Source: Thermococcus sp. (GTDB taxonomy: Archaea; Methanobacteriota_B; Thermococci; Thermococcales; Thermococcaceae). Taken from it: DNA of 53,686 bases. The translations under genes and the position numbers were made by a program. The first letter of the stretch is position 1. The number at the start of each line of letters is the position of its first letter. Below, in pieces: positions 35,733-43,049 of this stretch. The DNA is taken from positions 1 through 53,686 of the forward strand of contig NZ_WAKV01000078.1 of NCBI RefSeq assembly GCF_015523185.1, given 5' to 3'. The notes below the pieces were generated by a model. The model was not told the DNA's origin and made no database searches. It worked only from the letters and a program-made list of their open reading frames with translations.

Positions 35733-36119
35733 ATGAAGGTTACAGCCTTTGAGGTTGCATCGCGCTATGTCTACCCCTCGCTCAGAAGGCGCCTTGTTGA
35801 GCACCTTCGGAATAAGGGGCTGAAACAGGTTGAGATAGCGGAGCTTCTGCACGTTACCCAGTCGGCTGTTTCGCGGTACCTCAACATGGACAGGGGCTCA
35901 ATGATAGATGTCTCGAAGTTCAGCGATATCGACAGAGAACTGGAGGAACTGGCAGACGAAATTCTTGAATCCCATCCGGGCGAGTATGTGATTCACCGAA
36001 GGCTCATTGAAATAGCCCTTAAAATGCTCGGAAGAGGTTACGTTTGCACCTTTCACTCTAGGATAGACCCCGAAGTTAACCCCGCGGAATGCAGGATTTG
36101 TATTGAGCTGTTCGGATGA
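35733..36119 (+). CDS. HTH regulator with C-terminal cysteine motif (COG2522-like)
   Basis: A 128-residue protein. Residues about 15-55 form a Cro/XRE-type helix-turn-helix (KQVEIAELLHVTQSAVSRYL). The C-terminal part has GYVCTFHSRIDPEVNPAECRICIEL, three cysteines that could bind a metal or iron-sulfur cluster. This matches a euryarchaeal regulator family sometimes seen next to redox genes. It is divergent from hcp and probably its regulator (inference). Confidence 0.7.
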   Translation: MKVTAFEVASRYVYPSLRRRLVEHLRNKGLKQVEIAELLHVTQSAVSRYLNMDRGSMIDVSKFSDIDRELEELADEILESHPGEYVIHRRLIEIALKMLGRGYVCTFHSRIDPEVNPAECRICIELFG

Positions 36120-36149
36120 AATAACCCCATCTGCTTTGGAGGGATAGAC

Positions 36150-36725
36150 ATGAAAAACAAGCTGACCGTTGCGTTTGTGATACTCCTCCTGCTGGTTCCT
36201 CTGGTCCTCGCCGATGAATACGAGAACGAAGAGAACGAATACGAAGCCGGTTACACCGCATTTGCAGTCGCAGGAGTTAGCCTCATAGGTCTAGGGGTCG
36301 TCTACTATGCAATGACCAAGAGGAAGCTCATCATACGCCATAAAAAGGGCGAAAAGTGGGGTTTTGAAATCCAGCCCGAGCATCCGTACATAACTTTCAT
36401 AGGACCAATATCACCGATGACGGTTCACCATGCCCTGACGATAATAGGAACACTACTCGTCTTCGTCCACTTTTTCTCGTGCGGAAACTACTCTGGAGTC
36501 GGAGGAATAGCGGGGCTGGGAATGGGAATAACACTGGTTATAATCAACGCCCTTGGGTTTATCGGAAGGGCAATAAACCGGAAAATACTTGCACTCGCCA
36601 AGGAGGGCAAACGTGACAGTGCCAGAAAGTACATAAGGATTTATCAGACATGGAAAAAGATTCACATAACCTTTGCCATTCTCTTTGCAGTACTGCTGGT
36701 GATTCACCTGAACGCCGTTGATTGA
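36150..36725 (+). CDS. membrane protein with paired transmembrane histidines, heme-b-like
   Basis: A 191-residue protein with a signal peptide (cut near residue 21), an acidic patch, and about four membrane helices. One helix has H94 and H107 (13 apart, H93 next to it) and the last has H172 and H186 (14 apart). Two helices each with two histidines at this spacing are how cytochrome b561 and ferric-reductase-like proteins hold two b hemes. I cannot assign a family. It stands between a redox regulator and a glutaredoxin-like gene, which fits an electron-transfer role. Confidence 0.6.
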   Translation: MKNKLTVAFVILLLLVPLVLADEYENEENEYEAGYTAFAVAGVSLIGLGVVYYAMTKRKLIIRHKKGEKWGFEIQPEHPYITFIGPISPMTVHHALTIIGTLLVFVHFFSCGNYSGVGGIAGLGMGITLVIINALGFIGRAINRKILALAKEGKRDSARKYIRIYQTWKKIHITFAILFAVLLVIHLNAVD

Positions 36726-36795
36726 GAATTCTCACATCTTTTCTGACGTTAGTGTTTTTAATTTTCTAAAATTCCCTTTTTTTTTTGGTGGTATC

Positions 36796-37149
36796 ATGGA
36801 CGAGTTGGAGATAATAAGGCGAAAGAAAATGCTCGAACTCATGAAACGAGCTGGTATGATTGAAGTAAAGCCGAAGCGAAAAGTGATTATAGAAGTCATA
36901 ACCGCACCAGGATGTCCCTACTGCCCGATAGCTATACAGATGGCGAGAGAACTTGAGAAAAAGTATGAAGGTGTTGTGGTAAGGGAACTGAGCGTTGCCA
37001 CCCCCGAAGGCCAAAGGAAGGCCATGGAACACAACATCCTTGGAACGCCGACGATACTCATAGACAACAAAATTGAATTTATCGGAGTCCCAAATTTCGT
37101 GGAGTTCGAGAGGAGAGTTAGAAAAAGGCTGGGTCTAGCTCCCCAGTAA
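36796..37149 (+). CDS. glutaredoxin/thioredoxin-like protein with CPYC motif
   Basis: A 117-residue cytosolic protein. After a ~28-residue charged helix it has a thioredoxin fold with the active site C40-P-Y-C43, the glutaredoxin-type dipeptide, and a cis-proline loop NILGTPTILI. It probably reduces disulfides. ATG 36796 follows GGTGGT with three-base spacing; a longer frame from 36718 is rejected. Its end overlaps the convergent CcdA-like gene by 15 bases, which supports a shared redox theme. Confidence 0.8.
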   Translation: MDELEIIRRKKMLELMKRAGMIEVKPKRKVIIEVITAPGCPYCPIAIQMARELEKKYEGVVVRELSVATPEGQRKAMEHNILGTPTILIDNKIEFIGVPNFVEFERRVRKRLGLAPQ

Positions 37150-37857
37150 GACCCATACCCCAATTCCGATGAGCAACAGACCTGCTACAATCGAGAGCTC
37201 CATGCTGTGCCTCACCATCGCCTGAGAAAAGCGTTTGCTCCCGCTAACGCTTCCCATCGCTAGGAGTATCACAACGAGGGGCAGGACGAATATCAGGTTG
37301 TAGAGCGCCAGCAGGAAGAATGCCAGTGCCCTGCTTCCATGGGCAATAATTGTGGCATAAACAAGGTAACTCCCAGCGGAGCACGGTAGGAGGGTTGTAG
37401 ATACGATTACGCCCAGCAGAAAAGAGCCGATAAACGTCGCATCGGCGCTGAAGATTTTTCTTCTTATTTTGGCCTTATCTCCAACCCTCGAACGCTTAAG
37501 GATTCCCGTGACCATTGTGTATATTCCAAAGCCTACGGCAAAAACCCCCGCGAGCCAGAGCGGGATGTACTGACCGAGGTAAAGGAGGCCGACTCCGAGG
37601 AGAAAATACGAGAGGTAAACGGCAAGTATGAAGGCTGACCCTATTACGTAGAGCCTCCTCCGTGATACCTCCCTCACGGATATCGCGATGAGAAGCATCG
37701 TGTAAATCACGAATGTGCAGGGGTTGATTGAGTCGCTCATGGCCAAGGCGTAGAACTTTGGAATGAACCCCGATATGCCGAGGAGGTACAGGGCTAAAGC
37801 ACTGATTCCAAAGGAGGAAACTAGGATTGCCACCAAAGCTTTGATTTCGCCTTTCAT
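37135..37857 (-). CDS. ccdA: CcdA/DsbD-type transmembrane thiol transporter
   Basis: A 240-residue protein with six to seven membrane helices. The two redox cysteines are C47 in the SINPCTF motif and C159 in LLPCSAGSYL, the standard CcdA pair that moves reducing equivalents across the membrane. It probably takes electrons from a cytosolic thioredoxin or glutaredoxin and passes them to an extracytoplasmic partner, possibly the thioredoxin-fold lipoprotein just upstream. Confidence 0.85.
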   Translation of the reverse strand: MKGEIKALVAILVSSFGISALALYLLGISGFIPKFYALAMSDSINPCTFVIYTMLLIAISVREVSRRRLYVIGSAFILAVYLSYFLLGVGLLYLGQYIPLWLAGVFAVGFGIYTMVTGILKRSRVGDKAKIRRKIFSADATFIGSFLLGVIVSTTLLPCSAGSYLVYATIIAHGSRALAFFLLALYNLIFVLPLVVILLAMGSVSGSKRFSQAMVRHSMELSIVAGLLLIGIGVWVLLGS

Positions 37858-37927
37858 GAAGGCTAATATTCAGAAGGGCTTTTCACAGTTTCCGGAACAA
37901 AAGGTTGAAAACAAAAGGTCATCTAGT

Positions 37928-38539
37928 TTAGTTGCCAGTTGAATTACCTGTCGAGTTACCCTTCAGCTCGTTGAGTATCTCCTGAACGTTAACCGGCTCA
38001 TGCCTGACGAATATTGTGTAGAGCGCTCTTATGACAAGCTTAGCCTTAGGGTCCTTGTAGGAGAGCAGGTACGTCTTCCCCGTGAAGAGTAGCACACCGT
38101 CGTTCTTAATTGCCGTAGCGAGGATTTCCGGCGTTGCGGTAACGTTGAACTCCCCCTCAATGACCGCGTAAAGTGTTCCGTTGTAGGTAATTGCTATGGC
38201 TGGAACACCAGTTATACCAGTCAGCTGGGCAAGTTGGTTGAAAAGGTTCATGTTGGTCTTGTTGTCGAGGAGCTCGTAGTATGTCAGGGCCCTTTCGCCG
38301 TATTCCTGGGGAATCCATTCATGCATGTGCCTGCAGTGGGGGCAGGTTTTAAGCCCGTACATGTAGAAGTGAATCTCGTTCAGATAAATCCTTGTCCCAT
38401 TGACGTCAACGTATGATGGCTTCTGGGGTTCCTTGGAGGTTGAGATAGTGGATGCGGTGGAGTTGCTGGAGCTCCCTATACAACCGGCCGAGAACCCAAC
38501 AAGAACCAGCAGTAGGAGAACCATTCCAGCCTTTTTCAT
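37928..38539 (-). CDS. thioredoxin-fold lipoprotein with CPHC motif
   Basis: A 203-residue lipoprotein. The signal ends in the lipobox FSAGC (C20), followed by a Ser/Thr-rich linker. A thioredoxin fold carries C66-P-H-C69, a DsbA-like dipeptide, and a GVPAI cis-proline loop. The C-terminus ends in a short repeat GNSTGNSTGN made of glycosylation sequons. It probably reduces or forms disulfides outside the cell and is fed by the CcdA-like protein downstream. ATG 38539 follows GGTGGT. Confidence 0.82.
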   Translation of the reverse strand: MKKAGMVLLLLVLVGFSAGCIGSSSNSTASTISTSKEPQKPSYVDVNGTRIYLNEIHFYMYGLKTCPHCRHMHEWIPQEYGERALTYYELLDNKTNMNLFNQLAQLTGITGVPAIAITYNGTLYAVIEGEFNVTATPEILATAIKNDGVLLFTGKTYLLSYKDPKAKLVIRALYTIFVRHEPVNVQEILNELKGNSTGNSTGN

Positions 38540-38650
38540 CCAACCACCGTCTCCCCATAGTAGGGGAGGGGTTATAAACGTTGAGACGCTTTTGGTGACA
38601 TCGAACGGAACCCTTAAATCGTGCCAGTCCCTAATGGTAGGGGGGTATTC

Positions 38651-39106
38651 ATGCAGGCATGGTACCGCTCGCGGGCCCTTTACGATGCCGTTATGAAGCT
38701 TGTAAAGGCGGGAAGGTTTGAGGAGGCACTAAAGCTCGCCTCTGGAATACCAGATGGAAACGTCCGCTCCAAGGCTATGACCGGAATAGCGGTCGAGATG
38801 GCCCGTTCTGGAGTTGACTACAGAGAAGCCCTAGAGCGGGCAATTGAGACGGCCCTTGAGACAAAAAGTTCAATCAAAAACCTCATGGGACTCGCCTTTG
38901 AGTTCATGGAGCTCGAAAAGTTCGAGGATGCTCTTTACATAGCGGAGCATATAACCGACCTCCCAAACCGCTCAAAGGTTCAGGCGGAGGTCGCTCTGAG
39001 GCTCGCGAGGAGAGGGGAACTTGAGAGGGCCATGAAGCTCATAGAGGATATCCTCGATGAGGACGTCAAGACGTGGGCGACGTCAATGCTAGCCAGCGAA
39101 CTTTAG
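38651..39106 (+). CDS. helical repeat protein (TPR-like)
   Basis: A 151-residue protein made of about four helix pairs, such as VKAGRFEEALKLASGI, ELEKFEDALYIAEHI and RRGELERAMKLIEDI. These look like TPR-like repeats, so it is likely a protein-binding scaffold. ATG 38651 is preceded by GGGGGG; the longer frame from 38621 is not supported. No partner is evident. Confidence 0.65.
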   Translation: MQAWYRSRALYDAVMKLVKAGRFEEALKLASGIPDGNVRSKAMTGIAVEMARSGVDYREALERAIETALETKSSIKNLMGLAFEFMELEKFEDALYIAEHITDLPNRSKVQAEVALRLARRGELERAMKLIEDILDEDVKTWATSMLASEL

Positions 39107-39206
39107 CTTGCATGAGTTAAAACGGAAATTTTTAAAGGGAGTATTTTGACAGAAACCCCGCCACAATCCTTTTTTAAGGGAGCCCGTTTTTATCCCGGGT
39201 GAGACC

Positions 39207-39461
39207 ATGAACGGTGGAGAGATAATCGGACTCCTCGGAATGTTGCTCCTTGTAAGCGCATGGGTTCCCCAGACCTTGGAAACGATAAAAACGAGAAAAT
39301 GCCCCCTGAACATGCAGTTCATAATAATCTACGTGACGGCATCAACGTTATTGACTATATACTCCTACATAATCGGAGACTGGATATTCTTCGCTCTGAA
39401 CTTCCTTGCGGCGCTCCAGAGTGCCATAAACCTTGTGATAAAACTGACGGAAAAGAAGTAA
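39207..39461 (+). CDS. SemiSWEET-type PQ-loop membrane protein
   Basis: An 84-residue protein with three membrane helices and one PQ-loop motif (P21-Q22 in WVPQTLETIKTR). This is the size and fold of prokaryotic SemiSWEET transporters, which dimerise to move small sugars by facilitated diffusion. Ribosome site GGTGAGACC precedes ATG 39207. The substrate is unknown. Confidence 0.8.
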   Translation: MNGGEIIGLLGMLLLVSAWVPQTLETIKTRKCPLNMQFIIIYVTASTLLTIYSYIIGDWIFFALNFLAALQSAINLVIKLTEKK

Positions 39462-39463
39462 AG

Positions 39464-40012
39464 TCATTTCCTCTCATAGAGGCCAACGAGCTCTCCCCAC
39501 TGGATTACGTGTCCTTCCATTGCCTTTTCAAGTTCTTTTCTCGTTGCTCCTGGCGGGAGGTTCAGGGTGGTATCGAGGGCGTAAACTTTGAAGTGGTAGT
39601 GGTGGGGTTTTCCTCTCGGGGGACACGGACCGCCGTAGCCTATTTTCCCGAAGTCGTTCCTTCCCTGAACCATCGGAATCGGCTTCTCCACCCTTCCAAC
39701 CTTTGGAACTGCTTCGGGAATCTCGCCTCGAGGTGGAATGTTCCATGCTATCCAGTGGGTGAACGTTCCCATAGGGGCGTCAGGGTCGTCAACTATAATG
39801 ACGAGGCTTTTTGTCCTTTCGCTTATGTTGCCTATGAAAATCGGCGGGTTTATGTCCTCCCCGTCGCAGGTGAACTTGGCCGGGATGTAGCCCCCATTGT
39901 GGAAGACGGAACCGACCTCAAGGGTCTTCGGGGCGCTCATTTTCTCACCCCCACCTATACAGCCGGCCCCGATTAGGAGTAGCGCTATTATCAGCGGAAC
40001 CATCTCCCTCAT
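39464..40012 (-). CDS. PEBP / YbhB-YbcL family lipoprotein
   Basis: A 182-residue protein with a lipoprotein signal (lipobox IGAGC, C18). The phosphatidylethanolamine-binding fold follows: FTCDGEDINPPIFI, VDDPDAPMGTFTHWIAWNIPP, YGGPCPPRGKPHHYHFKVYAL. It is the archaeal/bacterial YbhB group, whose function is not well defined. ATG 40012 puts the signal at the N-terminus; the frame from 40069 is too long. It converges on the SemiSWEET gene with two bases between the stops. Confidence 0.82.
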   Translation of the reverse strand: MREMVPLIIALLLIGAGCIGGGEKMSAPKTLEVGSVFHNGGYIPAKFTCDGEDINPPIFIGNISERTKSLVIIVDDPDAPMGTFTHWIAWNIPPRGEIPEAVPKVGRVEKPIPMVQGRNDFGKIGYGGPCPPRGKPHHYHFKVYALDTTLNLPPGATRKELEKAMEGHVIQWGELVGLYERK

Positions 40013-40085
40013 AGTTGAACCTGCGCTTTCCTCCGTAAAAGGGTTTTGCCAAATGTTAAAATACTCCAAAAGCGTTCAACGAACT

Positions 40086-40547
40086 ATGAAGGTGCTCTGG
40101 GAGAAAGAAGTGCCGGCGGAGAAAATAGTGGTCTCTCCTCGACCGGTGTGGAAGTGCCGGGCCTGTCCCATGTACGGCAAGAGGCCAAGCTGTCCCCCGT
40201 ACGCCCCGGAGTGGAGGGAGGCAAGGGACTGGGTCGGTCACTACAGGAAGGCCCTTCTGATAAAGTTTCAGGTGGACATGGCACGATTTGAGGAGGAAAA
40301 GAGAAAGGCCATCCTCTACCTCCTAAAACGCGAGGAGGAGCTCTTCAAAGAAGGAAAGCTCTACGCAATGGCACTCTTTCCCGGGAGTTGTAACCTCTGC
40401 GACGACTGTCCCTTCGAGAAAGGGAAGGCCTGCAGAATTCCAACCAAGGTTCGCCCGAGTGTTGATGCCATCGGGATAGAGATAAGCTCGCTCGTTCAAA
40501 TCAACTTCTCGGAGAGCGTCCTCTACGGGATAATCATGGTGGAGTGA
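40086..40547 (+). CDS. DUF2284 cysteine-rich metal-binding protein
   Basis: A 153-residue protein. The N-terminal cysteine cluster CRACPMYGKRPSCPPYAP and a second cluster CNLCDDCPFEKGKAC are the DUF2284 pattern, likely holding an iron-sulfur cluster. The TATA-like TTAAAATACT (40056-40065) lies about 25 bases before ATG 40086 with no ribosome site, so the transcript is probably leaderless. It is followed six bases later by the CARF-like gene and may share an operon with it and the PIN nuclease. Confidence 0.75.
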   Translation: MKVLWEKEVPAEKIVVSPRPVWKCRACPMYGKRPSCPPYAPEWREARDWVGHYRKALLIKFQVDMARFEEEKRKAILYLLKREEELFKEGKLYAMALFPGSCNLCDDCPFEKGKACRIPTKVRPSVDAIGIEISSLVQINFSESVLYGIIMVE

Positions 40548-40552
40548 TTGAT

Positions 40553-41041
40553 ATGGCGATAGCCTACGTTACACTGCTCGGTCGCTCGCCCTGGGCCGTG
40601 GTGAACACATATTACAAAATCCTGCGCGAGGGGAAAGGTAGAAAGGAAATCAAAAGAATCTACATCTTCACGGAGCAGAGGTACAGAAACCTTCTCCCCA
40701 GGGTCGTTAGCGCCCTCAGGGAGATATCGAGAGCCTATAACATAGACCCCGTCATCGAAACCGTCGTTATCAGGGACTACGGCTTTTTTGAGGCGGATAA
40801 AAAGTTCAAGGAGCTGTTTTCAAAGCTTGAGAGCGAGGGATTCAGAATAGGCCTCGACATAACCTCGGGCAGGAAAGCACTAGTTGCAGCTGCCATAGTC
40901 CAAATCAAGGACTTCCCGGTGGAGTTCATAGTCTACATGGGACTCCTCGATATGGACTTCCCGGACAGGCCCTACATGATGATTCCAACGCACATGCAAC
41001 CGATAAAGAACTTTCTCGGTGATGGGAATGAAACCCGCTGA
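40553..41041 (+). CDS. stand-alone CARF-like domain protein
   Basis: A 162-residue alpha/beta protein. The first strand-helix, YVTLLGRSPWAVVNTYY, and the later DITSGRK (102-108) match the two signature regions of CARF domains, which bind cyclic oligoadenylates: a G-x-S-P first loop and the D/N-x-T-G-G-x-K loop, here with Ser for the first Gly. There is no effector domain in the chain. The next gene, overlapping by 14 bases, encodes a PIN-type nuclease, so the pair may be sensor and effector on separate chains (inference). ATG 40553 follows GGAGTGAT. Confidence 0.65.
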   Translation: MAIAYVTLLGRSPWAVVNTYYKILREGKGRKEIKRIYIFTEQRYRNLLPRVVSALREISRAYNIDPVIETVVIRDYGFFEADKKFKELFSKLESEGFRIGLDITSGRKALVAAAIVQIKDFPVEFIVYMGLLDMDFPDRPYMMIPTHMQPIKNFLGDGNETR

Positions 41042-42029
41042 GGTCATAACAAAGCCCGAACTTCAGGTTCTCCTAAACGTCTTAGCCGAGAGAGAAGAGC
41101 TCCTCGTGAGCTATCCCCTCTACGGCATTCCACTCCTCAAAGCCCGGCCGAGCGAGAAAGGCTACACCGTTGAAGTTATCGCAGATAGGAAGACCTTTAA
41201 CTCCCGCGTTCCGCCGAGGCTATCCTCCGAACTCCCGACGTGGAGCGACTTCTACGAGTGTTTTATCTCATCGGGAATACTCAGGTACGACAACGTTGGC
41301 GAGTTCCTCCAGAACCTTGAGCTTTATCAGCGGCTTAAGAAGGGTGTTGTCTTTGCCCCAGACACAAACCTCTTCTACCACCGCTTTATCTCCTCATTCA
41401 AACCCCTTGACGGCTACCAAATCGTCGTTGCAGAGGCAGTTAAGAAGGAAATCGAGGACGCGATGAACTACAAGTACAGGCACAGGCAACTGGAAGAAAT
41501 TGCGAGGGATGTTCTCAACGCCCACCTCCTGAAAGAGTTCAGCAACAGGAGGACGAAGAGGAGCAGAAAAGCGGCCTATATAGCGCTCAAAGAGTTTGAG
41601 AGGCTCAAGCCAAGGATAATCATAGCTGAGAGTGTTAGCGAAGTTGCCCACAACAACGACGAAATCATCGTGAAGTCGCTCAAAAGGTACGACAACATGA
41701 CCCCGACTCTACTCGTCTTCCTGACGGCCGACATAGCGATAACCGACGTTGCCGAAATGGAGGGTCTTGAGTACTTTCTCTTCAAGTATCCTCGGGAGGA
41801 ATTGGGACGGCATGAAGTTTCTGCATACCAGCTCAGAACGTTGCTCTTCAACCTCTCAGCCGTTTTTGGGGTTATTGAGCTCAACGGGATTCTGATTTTC
41901 GGAGAGTTCGGTGGTAAGGCGAACCTCGATGAGCTGAAGGTTGTCTTTGAAGGAGAAAACGGAGTCTACCATGAGTTCTTCTTCCATCTCAAGCTGAGCA
42001 GGAAGCTGATGGAAATAATGAGGGATTAA
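41028..42029 (+). CDS. PIN-domain nuclease, predicted partner of the CARF-like protein
   Basis: A 333-residue protein. Residues about 106-255 form a PIN domain with the acidic set D112 (APDTNLF), E141/E143 (VKKEIED), D211 (NNDEIIV) and D235 (LTADIAITD), which binds Mg2+ or Mn2+ for single-stranded RNA cleavage. The ~105 N-terminal and ~80 C-terminal residues are extra domains that I do not recognise. ATG 41028 follows GGTGAT and lies inside the end of the CARF-like gene. The 3' end overlaps a convergent membrane-protein gene by four bases. Confidence 0.75.
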   Translation: MKPAEVITKPELQVLLNVLAEREELLVSYPLYGIPLLKARPSEKGYTVEVIADRKTFNSRVPPRLSSELPTWSDFYECFISSGILRYDNVGEFLQNLELYQRLKKGVVFAPDTNLFYHRFISSFKPLDGYQIVVAEAVKKEIEDAMNYKYRHRQLEEIARDVLNAHLLKEFSNRRTKRSRKAAYIALKEFERLKPRIIIAESVSEVAHNNDEIIVKSLKRYDNMTPTLLVFLTADIAITDVAEMEGLEYFLFKYPREELGRHEVSAYQLRTLLFNLSAVFGVIELNGILIFGEFGGKANLDELKVVFEGENGVYHEFFFHLKLSRKLMEIMRD

Positions 42030-42319
42030 AGTCCTTTAGCTTTCACCAGGACTGCAAAGAACTCGAAGGCGAACATAAAAGCCGTGAAAACCTCCGCAAA
42101 CAGGGTTAAATACCCTCCCAACGGCAGGAGAACGATGGCCATTGAAATGCCAAAGGCCACCAGTTCTTCGCCTTCCTTCGATTCGCCCCCGTAGCGATAC
42201 TCAAGCAAGAATGTGAGCCAGTTGAGAAGGACAAAGAAAGCAAGAACTGGGCGGAACATCCAGAACAGATAGGCCAGAGAATAAACCAGAAAGGGCACCG
42301 CTATGTAAAGCCTTCTCAT
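42026..42319 (-). CDS. small membrane protein, unknown
   Basis: A 97-residue protein with about four predicted membrane helices and a short charged loop YRYGGESKEGEE. It starts by overlapping the stop of the lipoprotein gene upstream (ATGA), so the two are cotranscribed. No family recognised. Confidence 0.6.
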   Translation of the reverse strand: MRRLYIAVPFLVYSLAYLFWMFRPVLAFFVLLNWLTFLLEYRYGGESKEGEELVAFGISMAIVLLPLGGYLTLFAEVFTAFMFAFEFFAVLVKAKGL

Positions 42320-42993
42320 CGTTCCACCTCCATACCACCAGCGGAAATCTTCGTGTCGTTGTAGAAAACTGCAAAGATGTAGCTTCCGGGTTTGGAAACG
42401 AGGACAACAAAGCGAAGTCCGTTGATGGTTAGAATCGTCGAGCCGTTGAGACTGTCGAGCTCCGATTCCATCAGGTTTCCCGTTCCCTTAATAACGTTCC
42501 CTGGGCTGACCTCTAGGTATGAGGTTGTAGTAACATTGCCGAACTCAACCGAAACCGGAATCGTCCATGCATAGGGGACAAAGGTCGTCCCGTTGACAGG
42601 ATGGGCGTTTATTGTTACCCTAAAGTCCTTCGGGATGAAAGGCGGAACTAGCTTTAGAACGTAAACGGTAATACTTGAGTTGGACTCGTTCCCAATTATT
42701 CTGGCCTCAAAGGAGTAAAGGGTTGCGTTCATTTTTTCAAGAAACTTCTCGACCTTCCCAAAGATTTCCTCAGGAGCAGTTAGATTGCCCGAGAACGTGC
42801 CGTTTATTGGTGAGGTCACTATTGAAACGTGGAGGGAAGATGTTTCCTTTTTCGTTTGCCCGAAATGGGGGGAAGTTGCGGTGGGGCTGTTCGAGACCGG
42901 GGAGGAGCTTGGCGTCTGAGCGTTTGAAGATAGGCATCCGGCACCTAACGCCAGTAAGAGAATTACAAGGAACACAATGTGGGCCTTACGCAT
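42316..42993 (-). CDS. lipoprotein of unknown function
   Basis: A 225-residue lipoprotein. The signal ends in a lipobox LGAGC (C20), followed by a Ser/Thr/Pro linker that keeps the domain away from the membrane. The globular part is beta-rich with many glycosylation sequons (NGT, NLT, NAT, NES, NSS, NVT, NGS, NDT). No cysteines beyond the lipid anchor. It is the first gene of a two-gene unit with a small membrane protein. No family recognised. Confidence 0.6.
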   Translation of the reverse strand: MRKAHIVFLVILLLALGAGCLSSNAQTPSSSPVSNSPTATSPHFGQTKKETSSLHVSIVTSPINGTFSGNLTAPEEIFGKVEKFLEKMNATLYSFEARIIGNESNSSITVYVLKLVPPFIPKDFRVTINAHPVNGTTFVPYAWTIPVSVEFGNVTTTSYLEVSPGNVIKGTGNLMESELDSLNGSTILTINGLRFVVLVSKPGSYIFAVFYNDTKISAGGMEVER

Positions 42994-43049
42994 ACTCCCA
43001 CCGAGGGTATTAAAGGAAATAATCCTTAAAAGTGTTGTGGAAAAGGGAA

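Noticed and set aside
37904-37912. SurR site before the ccdA-like gene
   Set aside because: Only one GTTnnnAAC copy, expected by chance about every 4 kb, so not called as a feature.
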